64,000 nucleotides of DNA, taken from NCBI RefSeq assembly GCF_036345155.1, contig NZ_CP107772.1, forward strand, positions 3,906,001 to 3,970,000, given 5' to 3'. The position numbers were made by a program, and so were the translations under genes. Source of the stretch: Streptomyces sp. NBC_00582. Lineage in GTDB: Bacteria > Actinomycetota > Actinomycetes > Streptomycetales > Streptomycetaceae. Under the pieces are notes generated by a model that saw only the letters and a program-made list of their open reading frames with translations, had not been told where the DNA came from and ran no database searches. Shown here piece after piece: positions 28,621 through 37,705 of the stretch (positions within the stretch are counted from its first letter, which is position 1; each line of letters opens with the position of its first letter).

Positions 28621-29589
28621 TCAGCCTGCGTTGGTGAGCACGATCTTGCCGAACTGGTCGCCGGACTCGAGGCGCTCGAAGCCCTCGCGGGCCCGGTCGA
28701 GGGGAAGGATCTCGTCGATGACGGGACGGACCCCGGTGACGGCGCAGAAGGAGAGCAGGTCCTCCAGCTCCTCCTTGGTGCCCATGGTGGAGCCGACGAC
28801 CTTGAGCTCCAGGAAGAAGATCCGGGTGAGTTCGGCGTGCGAGGGCCGGTCGCCGCTCGTGGCACCGGAGATGACGAGGGTGCCACCGGGCTTCAGGGAC
28901 TTCACCGAGTGGGACCAGGTGGCGGCGCCGACGGTCTCGATGACGGCGTCCACCCGCTGTGGCAGACGTGCGCCCGGCTCCACCGCCTCGACCGCGCCGA
29001 GCTCCAGCGCCCGCTTGCGCTTGGCCTCGTCCCGGCTGGTCGCGAACACCTTCAGCCCGGCGGCCTTGCCGAGGACGATCGCGGCGGTCGCGACACCCCC
29101 GCCGGCCCCCTGCACGAGGACCGAGTCTCCCGGCCGGACGCCCGCGTTGGTGAAGAGCATCCGGTACGCCGTCAGCCAGGCGGTCGGCAGACAGGCCGCC
29201 TCGGCGAAGGACAGCTCCCTGGGCTTGGGCAGGATGTTCCAGGCCGGCACGGCGACCTGCTCGGCGAAGGTGCCCTGGTAGTGCTCGGTGAGGATGGAGC
29301 GGGGCTCCTTGGGGCCGACCCCGTGCCCGGTCTGGCCGATGACGGAGTGCAGGACGACCTCGTTGCCGTCGGCGTCGACACCGGCGGCGTCACAGCCGAG
29401 GATCATTGGCAGCTTGTCCTCGGCGAGGCCGACGCCCCGCAGGGACCAGAGGTCGTGATGGTTGAGGGAGGCGGCCCGCACGGTGACGGTACTCCAGCCG
29501 GGCCGGGCCTCGGGGGCCGGTCGCTCCCCCAACTCCAGTCCGGAAAGCGGCTGGTCGCGGTCGATTCGGGCGGCGTAGACGGCGAACAT
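28621..29589 (-). CDS. Zinc-type alcohol dehydrogenase/quinone oxidoreductase-like protein
   Basis: A 322-residue MDR-superfamily oxidoreductase. Seen: N-terminal GroES-like domain (RAASLNHHDLWSLRG, PMILGCDAAG), NAD(P)H-binding Rossmann part (VLVQGAGGGVATAAIVLGKAAGLKVFATS) and C-terminal LPLDRAREGFERLESGDQFGKIVL. Few of the classical catalytic-zinc ligands are in place and no structural Cys cluster is seen, suggesting a zinc-independent NADPH:quinone-type enzyme. ATG 29589 aligns with the family start (MFAVYAARIDRD). Monocistronic with its own terminator. Substrate unknown. Confidence 0.85.
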   Translation of the reverse strand: MFAVYAARIDRDQPLSGLELGERPAPEARPGWSTVTVRAASLNHHDLWSLRGVGLAEDKLPMILGCDAAGVDADGNEVVLHSVIGQTGHGVGPKEPRSILTEHYQGTFAEQVAVPAWNILPKPRELSFAEAACLPTAWLTAYRMLFTNAGVRPGDSVLVQGAGGGVATAAIVLGKAAGLKVFATSRDEAKRKRALELGAVEAVEPGARLPQRVDAVIETVGAATWSHSVKSLKPGGTLVISGATSGDRPSHAELTRIFFLELKVVGSTMGTKEELEDLLSFCAVTGVRPVIDEILPLDRAREGFERLESGDQFGKIVLTNAG

Positions 29590-29725
29590 GCACCTGACGA
29601 TAGGCCCCGGGAGGAACCAACGAAACCGGGGACCACTGTGAGACATGCCCTCTTGCGCACCGCCCGAGCCCACCCGTCGCGACGTTCCCCGGTCATCACC
29701 CGATCGGGCGGATGGGTGGGCAAAG

Positions 29726-29757
29726 GAATGGCCCCGTCCTGGCGGACGGGGCCATTC
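29726..29757 (-). terminator. Hairpin terminator after malic enzyme
   Basis: A 14-base perfect inverted repeat (GAATGGCCCCGTCC / GGACGGGGCCATTC) with a 4-base loop, 9 bases beyond the malic enzyme stop. Confidence 0.85.
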
Positions 29758-29766
29758 GAGTGCGCC

Positions 29767-30996
29767 TCAGCGGCGGGCAACGCCCTCCGCACGAGCAGCC
29801 GCGGCGACCGCCGCAGTCACCGCGGGAGCAACCCGCTCGTCGAACGGCGACGGAATGACGTAGTCGGCGGCGAGATCGTCGCCGACCACACCCGCCAGCG
29901 CCTCAGCGGCCGCGATCTTCATCCCCTCGGTGATCCGAGAAGCCCGCACCTGCAGCGCCCCCGCGAAGATCCCGGGGAACGCCAGCACGTTGTTGATCTG
30001 GTTCGGGAAGTCCGACCGCCCGGTCGCGACGACCGCCGCGTACTTGTGGGCGACATCGGGGTGGACCTCGGGGTTCGGGTTGGCCATGGCGAAGACGAAC
30101 GCGCCCTTCGCCATGGAGGCCACCGCCTCCTCCGGGACCGTACCGCCGGAGACGCCGATGAAGACGTCCGCGCCCGCCAGCGCGTCCTCCAGCGAGCCGC
30201 TCAGCCCCGCCTTGTTGGTGAACCCGGCGACCTCGCGCTTGACGTCGGTGAGGTCCTCGCGGTCCGCGGAGACGATGCCCTTGCGGTCGGTGAGCGCCAC
30301 ATCCCCGATACCGGCCTCGACCAGCATCTTCGCGATGGCGACCCCGGCCGCGCCGGCGCCCGAGATCACGGCCCTGAGGTCGGCGATGGACCGCCCGCTC
30401 AGCCGCGCCGCGTTGCGCAGCGCCGCCAGCGTCACGACCGCCGTACCGTGCTGGTCGTCGTGGAAGACCGGGATGTCCAGCGCCTCCTGGAGGCGGCGCT
30501 CGATCTCGAAGCACCGGGGCGCCGAGATGTCCTCCAGGTTCACACCGCCGAACGAGGGAGCGAGGCGCACCACCGTCTCGACGATCTCGTCCACGCCGGT
30601 GCAGGCCAGCGCGATCGGAACCGCGTCGACCCCGCCGAACTGCTTGAACAGGATGGCCTTGCCCTCCATGACGGGGAGGGAGGCCTCCGGCCCGATGTCC
30701 CCGAGGCCGAGGACGGCCGTGCCGTCGGTGACGACGGCGACGACGGAGGACTTCCAGGTGTAGTCGTTCACCAGGTCCGGCTGTTCCGCGATCGCGGTGC
30801 ACACGCGTGCGACGCCGGGCGTGTAGGCGAGGGACAGGTCGTCCTTGTCGCGGACCGGGACGGTGGCCTGCACGGCCATCTTGCCGCCGCGGTGCAGCGC
30901 GAACGCCGGATCGAACGAATCGAGGGGCTCCGCACCGCCCTCCGGGCCCGTATGGTCCGCGCTCTCGCTGCGTGGATTGACGATCTCCGCTGCCAC
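29767..30996 (-). CDS. Malic enzyme (NAD(P)-dependent malate decarboxylase)
   Basis: A 409-residue cytoplasmic enzyme converting malate to pyruvate and CO2, supplying NAD(P)H. Seen: YTPGVARVCTAI with the catalytic Tyr, GLGDIGPEASLPVMEGKAILFKQF with the catalytic Lys, metal ligands in NLEDISAPRCFEIE and FHDDQHGTAVVTLAAL, then the cofactor domain (VISGAGAAGVAIAKML). The residues around the second nucleotide loop do not let me decide between NAD and NADP; from recollection the S. coelicolor orthologue is NADP-linked. Length fits the short bacterial type without a PTA domain. GTG 30996 follows AAGGGG. Confidence 0.93.
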   Translation of the reverse strand: MAAEIVNPRSESADHTGPEGGAEPLDSFDPAFALHRGGKMAVQATVPVRDKDDLSLAYTPGVARVCTAIAEQPDLVNDYTWKSSVVAVVTDGTAVLGLGDIGPEASLPVMEGKAILFKQFGGVDAVPIALACTGVDEIVETVVRLAPSFGGVNLEDISAPRCFEIERRLQEALDIPVFHDDQHGTAVVTLAALRNAARLSGRSIADLRAVISGAGAAGVAIAKMLVEAGIGDVALTDRKGIVSADREDLTDVKREVAGFTNKAGLSGSLEDALAGADVFIGVSGGTVPEEAVASMAKGAFVFAMANPNPEVHPDVAHKYAAVVATGRSDFPNQINNVLAFPGIFAGALQVRASRITEGMKIAAAEALAGVVGDDLAADYVIPSPFDERVAPAVTAAVAAAARAEGVARR

Positions 30997-31624
30997 TTCG
31001 ATGTACCCCTTAGCTGTTCTTGGTTTGAGGGTGGCCACTCCGGGTGAGGAGTGGGCGGGCATCGCACAGGGCCCTGAGCTGATGCGTACGGGCGCCTGCG
31101 CGTCGGGCGCGCCGCACACGCGCCCTGAGCCCCGGATGAGGGGTGTAAAGAACCTTCATACCGGACGGAGACCACAGCCGACGAGTCCAATCGGTGCAAG
31201 GTCACATCGCTCGGGCTGTGGACCCTCGACAGAGGTGATCACGAGTGACATGACTCATGCGCGAAGACCGGCCAAGGCCTGGTGAAGCCTTGACACGAAC
31301 TCAACTGAACGGGCGGAGCGCACGGTCGGCGATCACATGGTGAGATGAACCGAAGATCCTCCGGCCGCGGGGCTGGATTCCCGCAGATGGTCCGGCGTCG
31401 CCCGGCCGTGATGGACCGGACTGTGCGGCTCGGGGGTCGCCCGTTATCCGATTTTGACATGGCTGGCCCCCTGATTGGCGCAGTCCGAATGGCAAGATGC
31501 CGTAATCACACGAGGTCGCGACACCCGAAGCTGTGTGTTCTCGTCGACCCATCGGCATGTGTCGCACCCAGTCGACGCGTGTCGACCCATCGGCATCTCC
31601 ATCCATCCGCCGGAGGAACCCAAA
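30997..31624. other. Divergent regulatory region between malic enzyme and the amino-acid ABC importer
   Basis: About 628 bases with no convincing gene. It should hold both promoters. The only repeat seen is an exact 16-base direct repeat (GTCGACCCATCGGCAT at 31543 and 31581), close to the importer's first gene. Several rho-like GC stretches near 31080-31140 have no clear function. Confidence 0.45.
31543..31596 (+). repeat. 16-bp direct repeat upstream of the glutamate-type ABC operon
   Basis: GTCGACCCATCGGCAT occurs exactly at 31543-31558 and 31581-31596, a spacing of 38 bases, ending 28 bases before the ATG. Between them lies another GTCGAC. It may be a regulator-binding pair or a small duplication in the leader. 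Confidence 0.7.
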
Positions 31625-32590
31625 ATGACCGCAAGCACCACCCGACGCACGACCGCCGCGCGCACCCGCCTGGCAGCGGTCGGATCTCTCGCGGTCGCGG
31701 GCGCCTTGCTGCTCTCCGCCTGCGGCGACCAGACCAACGACAGCGGCAGCGGCTCCTCCGAGTCCGCTGGCGGCGCCTCCTCGGCCCCCCTGTTCTCGAA
31801 GCTGCCGGCCGAGATCCAGAAGAAGAAGGTCATCCAGGTCGGCACGAACGCCGAGTACGCCCCCATGGAGTCCGTCGACGGCGGCAAGATCGTCGGCGTG
31901 GACCCCGACATCGCGGCCGCGCTCGGCAAGCAGCTCGGCGTCGAGTTCAAGTTCACCAACGGTGGCTTCGACACGCTGATCACCGCCGTCAACTCGGGCC
32001 GCTACGACATCGCGATGTCGTCCATCACGGACAACAAGCAGCGCCAGGAGGGCCTGGACGACAGCGGCAAGAAGCTCGGTGAGGGCGTGGACTTCGTCGA
32101 CTACTTCACCGCCGGCACGGCCATCTACGTGCAGAAGGGCAACCCCAAGGGCATCCAGTCCCTGGACGACCTGTGCGGCCAGACCGTCGCCGTGCAGCGG
32201 GGCACCACCTACGAGGAGGCCCTCCAGGCGCAGTCCAAGACGTGTACGAGCGGTGGCAAGAAGGCCCTGAAGATCGAGTCCTTCGAGAACGACACCGAGG
32301 CCCAGACCCGCGTGAAGTCCGGCGGTGCCGTGGCCGGCGTCAACGACTACCCGGTCGCCGTGGACATGGCCCGCAAGGCCGGCGGCGGCAACACCTTCGA
32401 GGTCCTCGACAAGCAGTACGAGGCCGCCCCGTTCGGCATCGTCGTCGCCAAGAAGAACACCGAGCTGCGCGACGCCCTGAAGGAGGCCGTCGACGCGATC
32501 ATCAAGGACGGCTCGTACCAGAAGGTGCTGGAGAAGTGGGGCGCCGAGAGCGGCGCGATCAGCCAGTCCGCGATCAACGGCGGCAAGTGA
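31625..32590 (+). CDS. Glutamate-type ABC transporter substrate-binding lipoprotein
   Basis: A 321-residue lipoprotein. ATG 31625 with a GGAGGA site. The signal peptide ends in the lipobox LLLSAC (Cys about residue 33), followed by a Ser/Gly linker. The mature part is an SBP_bac_3 domain: KKVIQVGTNAEYAPMESVDG, VGVDPDIAAALGKQLGVEFKF, NSGRYDIAMSSITDNKQRQE and QTVAVQRGTTYEEALQ. Polar amino acids such as glutamate/glutamine are the likely ligands. First gene of a three-gene importer operon. Confidence 0.93.
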   Translation: MTASTTRRTTAARTRLAAVGSLAVAGALLLSACGDQTNDSGSGSSESAGGASSAPLFSKLPAEIQKKKVIQVGTNAEYAPMESVDGGKIVGVDPDIAAALGKQLGVEFKFTNGGFDTLITAVNSGRYDIAMSSITDNKQRQEGLDDSGKKLGEGVDFVDYFTAGTAIYVQKGNPKGIQSLDDLCGQTVAVQRGTTYEEALQAQSKTCTSGGKKALKIESFENDTEAQTRVKSGGAVAGVNDYPVAVDMARKAGGGNTFEVLDKQYEAAPFGIVVAKKNTELRDALKEAVDAIIKDGSYQKVLEKWGAESGAISQSAINGGK

Positions 32591-32629
32591 TCCACCCGCA
32601 CAGCTCGAAGCCTTCGAAGGGCAGTCCCC

Positions 32630-33592
32630 ATGACTGACAAGCTCGACAAGACCCCTGCGGGCGCACCGCCGGAGGACACCCCTCCGGTCTCCAAGGACTC
32701 GGCGTACGCCGGCCCGCCGGAGGCCATCAAGGCCATCCCGGTGCGCCACTGGGGCCGCTGGGTCAGCGGTGTCGTCGTCGTCGCGCTGCTCGCTCTGCTG
32801 ATCAACGCGTTCGCCAACGGTGACATCCAGTGGTCTACGGTCGGCGACAAGATCTTCGACTCGACGGTCGTCGCCGGTGCCGGGCGCACCCTGCTGATCA
32901 GCATCCTGGCGATGGTGCTCGGTGTGGTCCTCGGCATCCTGCTGGCCGTGATGCGCCTGTCGAAGAACCCGGTGACCAGCACCGTCGCCTGGCTGTACAT
33001 CTGGTTCTTCCGCGGCACCCCGGTCTACGTCCAGCTGCTGATGTGGTTCAACCTGGCGCTGATCTTCCCGATGCTGAACCTCGGTCCGATCTACAAGGAC
33101 GAGATGACGGACGTCATGACGCCGTTCATGTGCGCCCTGCTCGGCCTGGGTCTGAACGAGGCCGCGTACATGGCCGAAATCTGCCGTGCCGGTCTGCTGG
33201 CGGTGGACGAGGGCCAGACCGAGGCGGCGCACGCGCTCGGCATGAGCCACGGCAAGACGCTGCGCCGGATCGTGATCCCGCAGGCGATGCGGGTGATCGT
33301 GCCGCCGACCGGCAACGAGTTCATCAACATGCTGAAGACCTCGTCGCTGGTGTACGTGGTGACGTACAACGAGCTGCTGCGTTCGACCTCGGTGATCGGC
33401 TCGTCGTCGTTCGCCGTGATGGAACTGCTGTTCGTCGCGTCCATCTGGTACCTGGTCATGACCAGCATCTTCAGCGTCTTCCAGTACTACCTGGAGCGGT
33501 ACTACGCACGCGGTTCGAGCCGCAGCCTCCCGCCCACGGTCTTCCAGAAGATCAGGGCCAACCTGTTCGGATCCTCGAGGAGCACGGCATGA
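32630..33592 (+). CDS. Polar amino acid ABC transporter permease
   Basis: A 320-residue membrane protein with about five to six helices. The HisM/GlnP signature is intact: [53 protein letters not shown], the EAA loop that contacts the ATPase. The N-terminal 40 residues are cytoplasmic and charged. Only one permease is encoded, so it probably works as a homodimer. Its stop overlaps the ATPase start (ATGA). Confidence 0.94.
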   Translation: MTDKLDKTPAGAPPEDTPPVSKDSAYAGPPEAIKAIPVRHWGRWVSGVVVVALLALLINAFANGDIQWSTVGDKIFDSTVVAGAGRTLLISILAMVLGVVLGILLAVMRLSKNPVTSTVAWLYIWFFRGTPVYVQLLMWFNLALIFPMLNLGPIYKDEMTDVMTPFMCALLGLGLNEAAYMAEICRAGLLAVDEGQTEAAHALGMSHGKTLRRIVIPQAMRVIVPPTGNEFINMLKTSSLVYVVTYNELLRSTSVIGSSSFAVMELLFVASIWYLVMTSIFSVFQYYLERYYARGSSRSLPPTVFQKIRANLFGSSRSTA

Positions 33593-34350
33593 CCGCGATG
33601 GTGAAGGCCGAGGGCGTCCACAAGTCCTTCGGCGCGGTCGAGGTCCTCAAGGGCATCGACCTGGAGGTCAGGAACGGTGAGGTGTTCTGCCTCATCGGCC
33701 CGTCCGGCTCCGGCAAGTCGACCTTCCTGCGGTGCATCAACCACCTGGAGAAGATCAACGCCGGCCGGCTCTACGTCGACGGGAACCTGGTGGGCTACCG
33801 CCAGAAGGGCGACAAGCTGTACGAGCTCAAGGACAGCGAGGTCGCGCTGCAGCGCCGGGACATCGGCATGGTGTTCCAGCGGTTCAACCTGTTCCCGCAC
33901 ATGACGGCGCTGGAGAACGTCATCGAGGCGCCCATCCAGGTCAAGGGCTCCAACAAGAACGAGGCCAGGGAACGCGCGCGGCAGCTCCTGGACCGCGTCG
34001 GCCTCGCCGACAAGGCCGGGAACTACCCCTCGCAGCTCTCCGGCGGCCAGCAGCAGCGCGTGGCCATCGCGCGGGCCCTCGCCATGGAGCCCAAGCTGAT
34101 GCTGTTCGACGAGCCGACCTCGGCCCTGGACCCGGAGCTGGTCGGTGACGTCCTCGACGTCATGCGCGACCTGGCCGAGTCGGGCATGACGATGGTCGTC
34201 GTCACGCACGAGATGGGCTTCGCCCGTGAGGTCGGCGACAGCCTGGTCTTCATGGACGGCGGCGTGGTCGTCGAGTCCGGCAACCCGCGCGAGGTCCTGA
34301 CCAACCCGCAGCACGAACGGACCCAGGCGTTCCTGTCCAAGGTGCTCTAG
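33589..34350 (+). CDS. Polar amino acid ABC transporter ATP-binding protein
   Basis: A 253-residue GlnQ/HisP-type ATPase energising the importer. Seen: Walker [15 protein letters not shown]-loop [14 protein letters not shown] signature [16 protein letters not shown], Walker [15 protein letters not shown] and the switch His in [13 protein letters not shown] 33589 overlaps the permease stop. A strong terminator follows, closing the operon. Confidence 0.96.
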   Translation: MTAMVKAEGVHKSFGAVEVLKGIDLEVRNGEVFCLIGPSGSGKSTFLRCINHLEKINAGRLYVDGNLVGYRQKGDKLYELKDSEVALQRRDIGMVFQRFNLFPHMTALENVIEAPIQVKGSNKNEARERARQLLDRVGLADKAGNYPSQLSGGQQQRVAIARALAMEPKLMLFDEPTSALDPELVGDVLDVMRDLAESGMTMVVVTHEMGFAREVGDSLVFMDGGVVVESGNPREVLTNPQHERTQAFLSKVL

Positions 34351-34382
34351 CGGTACGACGGCGCTCTGCCGGTACGACACGC

Positions 34383-34415
34383 AAGGGGCGGTACGGAGAC
34401 TCCGTACCGCCCCTT
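34383..34415. terminator. Hairpin terminator between convergent genes
   Basis: A perfect 16-base inverted repeat (AAGGGGCGGTACGGAG / CTCCGTACCGCCCCTT) with a single-base centre, 32 bases after the ABC ATPase stop and 10 bases before the stop of the convergent methyltransferase. Confidence 0.9.
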
Positions 34416-34425
34416 CGCCGTCACG

Positions 34426-35190
34426 TCACTTCAGCGCGAGCAGCAGTGTGTCCGAGGGCGAGCACCACACCGGCCGGGCCTCGCCGAAGCCCGCCGCCCG
34501 CAGGGTCCGCGCATGCCACTCCGCCGACGGCGTGTCCCCGTCGGCGTGCTCACCGTAGATCTCGAAGCGGCGGGCGGTGGGCGCCGCGAGGACCGGGTCC
34601 TCGGCGGCGAGCTGCCACCACTCGGCCCAGTCGAGGGCGCCGCCCTCCTTGGCCTGTTCCATACGGGCGTGGCGCAGCGCCCGCTCGGCCGCGTTGATCC
34701 GGGGCGTCGTGTCGTCGATCATGTGGTCCGCGTTCATGAAGACACCGCCGTCGCGGACGAGTTCCGCGATCCGGCCGTAGAGAGCCGCGAGGGGTTCGCT
34801 GTGCAGCCAGTGCAGGGCCGTGGCGGTCAGGACGGCGTCGTACGTGTCGTACGGCAGCCGGGACGGCCAGTCGGGGTCCTTGAGGTCGGCGGTCACCAGC
34901 GTGACCCGGTCGTCCCCCGCGAAGGTGCCCTGGGCGATGGTGAGGAGCGCCGGGTCGAGGTCGACGCCGGTGCTGGTGGCGCCGGGGAGGCGGGTCAGCA
35001 GCCGGGCGGTGATCGTGCCGGTGCCGCAGGCGAGGTCCAGGACGCGGGGACGTGGGCCCACGACGGCCTCGACCATGTCGAGCATGACGCGGAACCGGTC
35101 CTCCCGGTCCGGCATGTACCACTCCTGCTGCCGGTCCCAGCTCTCCTGCCAGGCCGCCCAGTCGGTCGTTCCGGTACCCGTAGCGGTCAT
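34426..35190 (-). CDS. Class I SAM-dependent methyltransferase
   Basis: A 254-residue soluble enzyme. Seen: SAM-binding motif I VLDLACGTGTITARLL, motif II acidic residue in STGVDLDPALL, and TATALHWLHSE, the HWL element typical of trans-aconitate-methyltransferase-like proteins. ATG 35190 is well spaced after GAGGGGG. Monocistronic, divergent from the CGNR gene. Substrate not evident. Confidence 0.85.
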   Translation of the reverse strand: MTATGTGTTDWAAWQESWDRQQEWYMPDREDRFRVMLDMVEAVVGPRPRVLDLACGTGTITARLLTRLPGATSTGVDLDPALLTIAQGTFAGDDRVTLVTADLKDPDWPSRLPYDTYDAVLTATALHWLHSEPLAALYGRIAELVRDGGVFMNADHMIDDTTPRINAAERALRHARMEQAKEGGALDWAEWWQLAAEDPVLAAPTARRFEIYGEHADGDTPSAEWHARTLRAAGFGEARPVWCSPSDTLLLALK

Positions 35191-35289
35191 GGAAGCCCCC
35201 TCGCCATCCGTCGCGTAATACCCTGAAAGCACGATCAGCCGTTACTCGACCGCACTCACGACCCTAGAGCCCCTCCGTAAGGACTACAA

Positions 35290-35919
35290 TTGGAACTGGC
35301 CTATTACTCGGACTACGCCGTGCGCCTCGTCAACAGCGAGGAACCGGCCCGGGGCAAGGACTCACTGACCTCGGTCGAGGCCGTCCGTGATCTCTTCGGC
35401 GGCAACCAGTCGGCCGCCCGCCGCGCCACCGACGCGGACGTCACCCGCTTCCGCTCGGTCCGGGCCCGGCTGCGCGCGGTGTTCGAGGCGGCGGACCAGG
35501 GCGACGAGACCCTCGCCGTGGACCTGCTGAACTCCCTGCTCCTGGAGTTCCCGGTGAGCCCGCAGATCTCCGGCCACGACCACCGCGACGACGACGGCCG
35601 CCCCCTGTGGCACATGCACCTCGCGGACCACCCGTCGAACGCGACGGCGGGCTACGCGGCCATCGCCGCGATGGGCCTGGCCTTCCACCTCACCGAGTAC
35701 GGAGTCGACCGGCTGGGCCTGTGCGAGGCGGCACCGTGCCGCAACGCCTACCTCGACACCTCCACGAACCGCTCCCGGCGCTACTGCTCCGACCGCTGCG
35801 CGACCCGGGCCAACGTGGCCGCCTACCGCGCCCGCAAGCGCCTGGAGGCCGACCGGACCGCCAGCACCGGCCTCGCCGCCGACAGCGCCCAGCGCACCAC
35901 GGCCAGCGGAGAGCGCTGA
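35290..35919 (+). CDS. ABATE/CGNR zinc-finger protein
   Basis: A 209-residue protein. Residues about 1-135 are an ABATE-like domain (LVNSEEPARGKDSLTSVEAVRDLF) and residues 140-190 a CGNR zinc finger (LCEAAPCRNAYLDTSTNRSRRYCSDRCATRANVAAYRARKR), a predicted DNA-binding stress regulator in actinomycetes. The start is TTG at 35290, supported by AAGGA six bases upstream and by the conserved sequence ELAYYSDYAVRLVN directly after it. The 3' end overlaps the convergent sodX gene by 97 bases. Confidence 0.85.
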   Translation: MELAYYSDYAVRLVNSEEPARGKDSLTSVEAVRDLFGGNQSAARRATDADVTRFRSVRARLRAVFEAADQGDETLAVDLLNSLLLEFPVSPQISGHDHRDDDGRPLWHMHLADHPSNATAGYAAIAAMGLAFHLTEYGVDRLGLCEAAPCRNAYLDTSTNRSRRYCSDRCATRANVAAYRARKRLEADRTASTGLAADSAQRTTASGER

Positions 35920-36257
35920 TCCGGCTTCAGCGGCCGGTAGCGCAGCCGCACCTTGCCCAGGATCAGCTCGTCGGGCACGGTCCCGTAGTCGGTGCTGTCC
36001 CCTCCGGCGTACGCGTTGTCCCCGAGCACCCACCACCCCCCGTCCCGCCGCTCGACGGCCCGCTTGACCACCAGCAGGTCCTGCTGGAAGGGATGCCGCA
36101 GCACGACGACGTCACCGGCCCTCACCCGCGCCCCGTACTGCACCACGAGCTGATCCCCGTGGTACAGCGTGGGCACCATGGACGGCCCGGTCACCTCGGC
36201 CAGCCCGAAGGGCGCACCGGCCCTCCCCCGCTCGGTCTCCTGCGACAGTTCCGGCAT
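35823..36257 (-). CDS. sodX: Nickel superoxide dismutase maturation protease (SodX)
   Basis: A 144-residue S26-type (signal-peptidase-like) protease that removes the N-terminal leader of SodN so that His1 can bind nickel. Seen: catalytic Ser in EVTGPSMVPTLYHGDQ, catalytic Lys in LLVVKRAVERR, and the GDNAYAGGDSTDYG box. No membrane anchor, as known for SodX. ATG 36257 follows GGAGGTG. Divergent from its substrate gene sodN across 145 bases. The C-terminal coding part overlaps the CGNR gene. Confidence 0.93.
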   Translation of the reverse strand: MPELSQETERGRAGAPFGLAEVTGPSMVPTLYHGDQLVVQYGARVRAGDVVVLRHPFQQDLLVVKRAVERRDGGWWVLGDNAYAGGDSTDYGTVPDELILGKVRLRYRPLKPDQRSPLAVVRWALSAARPVLAVRSASRRLRAR

Positions 36258-36402
36258 CCCCGGCACCTCCCCGGTCCGTTCCTCCACCAGTCTCAGTCTG
36301 ACCCCGGACTTTTGTCCTAAGCCCATGGGGGCACCCGCCAAAACCCGTCTCGCAGGGAGTAATGTCCCACCTGAGAAGACGATCACGAGGAAGGAATGCT
36401 CC

Positions 36403-36798
36403 ATGCTTTCCCGCCTGTTTGCCCCCAAGGTCAAGGTCAGCGCGCACTGCGACCTGCCCTGCGGCGTGTACGACCCGGCCCAGGCCCGCATCGAGGCGGA
36501 GTCGGTGAAGGCCGTGCAGGAGAAGATGGCCGCCAACGACGACCCGCACTTCCAGGCGCGCGCCACCGTCATCAAGGAGCAGCGTGCCGAGCTCGCGAAG
36601 CACCACGTCTCCGTGCTGTGGAGCGACTACTTCAAGCCCCCGCACTTCGAGAAGTACCCCCAGCTGCACGTGCTGGTCAACGACACCCTGAAGGCCCTGT
36701 CGGCCGCCAAGGCGTCGACGGACCCGAAGACCGGCGAGAAGGCCCTCGAGCTGATCGCCGAGATCGACAAGATCTTCTGGGAGACCAAGAAGGCCTGA
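36403..36798 (+). CDS. sodN: Nickel-containing superoxide dismutase
   Basis: A 131-residue precursor that dismutates superoxide in the cytoplasm. The 14-residue leader MLSRLFAPKVKVSA is followed by the nickel hook HCDLPCGVY, with His1, Cys2 and Cys6 of the mature 117-residue enzyme as ligands. The rest is a four-helix bundle forming a hexamer. ATG 36403 follows GAGGAAGGA. Nickel controls sodN and the iron enzyme SodF oppositely in Streptomyces through Nur; the 3'UTR here carries a likely sRNA. Confidence 0.97.
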   Translation: MLSRLFAPKVKVSAHCDLPCGVYDPAQARIEAESVKAVQEKMAANDDPHFQARATVIKEQRAELAKHHVSVLWSDYFKPPHFEKYPQLHVLVNDTLKALSAAKASTDPKTGEKALELIAEIDKIFWETKKA

Positions 36799-36891
36799 CC
36801 GATCTCCGGTCAGCTTCTTTTTCTCTCACCCCCGCACCCGGCCCGCAGGCCGCCGACCACGGCGCGCCCAGGGTCCGGGTGCGGTGTGTTT
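36797..36891 (+). ncRNA. Probable s-SodF-like small RNA from the sodN 3'UTR
   Basis: In S. coelicolor a 90-base RNA cut from the sodN 3'UTR (s-SodF) pairs with the ribosome site of sodF mRNA. Here, directly after the stop, lies a pyrimidine-rich stretch GGTCAGCTTCTTTTTCTCTC (36808-36827), suited to pair with a purine-rich ribosome site. It is followed by a long hairpin with arms CCGCACCCGG (36832-36841) and CCGGGTGCGG (36875-36884) and TGTGTTT. The total of about 95 bases matches. The ends are approximate; sodF is not in the window, so pairing is untested. Confidence 0.6.
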
Positions 36892-36901
36892 CCCCGTGCG
36901 T

Positions 36902-37705
36902 TCAGCTCAGCACCAGCAGGACCGCCAGGGCGATCAGCAGAGAGTCGATCCGGTCGAGCAGGCCCCCGGAGCCGGGGAGCCAGCGGCCCGCGTCCTTGGC
37001 CCGCGCACCCCGCTTGACCATGGATTCGAGGAGGTCACCGGCCGGTCCGCCGACCGCCACCGCGACGGCCGTCGGCCAGGTCCACGCCGACAGCAGGGCG
37101 AGCGTGCCGAGGCCGGCCGCCGCCCCGGCCAGGGTGCCGCTCCACCGCTTGGCCGGTGACAGGGGCGACAGGCGGGGCCCGCCGAACCGGCGACCGGCGG
37201 CGTACGCCGTGATGTCGGCGACGGAGACCGCCACGAACAGCGCGAGCCCGGTCGCCCCGAGCGGCACCAGCGCCGCGAGGACACCCAGCCAGGCCAGCCC
37301 GAGCAGGCCGGCGCCGAGCCGGTGCAGCCCGCGGTCGGCGTCACCGGCCAGCAGCGGCACGACGGCCACCGCGAGCGCCCCGATCGCGACCACCCGCGGC
37401 ACCTGTCCGGGCGCCAGCCAGGCCGCCAGGACCACACCGGTCACCGCCGCGGCCAGCACCGCCCGGTCCACCGGACCCAGTCGCAGCAGCCCGCCGTACT
37501 CCAGCACCGCGATCACCCCGACGACGACGGCGACGGTCGCGGCGCCGGGGCGGCCCAGCCAGAACGCCCCGGTGACCAGGGGCACCCCGACCGCCCAGGC
37601 GCACCACCGGACCATCAGCTCACGCCGTCGGGACGCCGCCACCCCGACCCCGCCCAGCGCCAGCGCCCCGCCCAGCCAGGGCGCAAGCGAGGCCACCGTG
37701 ATCAT
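36902..37705 (-). CDS. CdsA-like phosphatidate cytidylyltransferase family protein
   Basis: A 267-residue membrane protein with about eight helices. The family signature is near the C-terminus: SMVKRGARAKDAGRWLPGSG followed by GLLDRIDSLL, close to the CdsA pattern with Lys-Arg, Lys-Asp and Asp-Arg-x-Asp in place but Ser where the usual pattern has His. CdsA makes CDP-diacylglycerol from phosphatidate and CTP. It starts within the stop of the preceding acetyltransferase-aminotransferase gene (ATGA), so it is probably not the housekeeping enzyme but a paralogue serving a dedicated pathway. Substrate unknown. Confidence 0.75.
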   Translation of the reverse strand: MITVASLAPWLGGALALGGVGVAASRRRELMVRWCAWAVGVPLVTGAFWLGRPGAATVAVVVGVIAVLEYGGLLRLGPVDRAVLAAAVTGVVLAAWLAPGQVPRVVAIGALAVAVVPLLAGDADRGLHRLGAGLLGLAWLGVLAALVPLGATGLALFVAVSVADITAYAAGRRFGGPRLSPLSPAKRWSGTLAGAAAGLGTLALLSAWTWPTAVAVAVGGPAGDLLESMVKRGARAKDAGRWLPGSGGLLDRIDSLLIALAVLLVLS

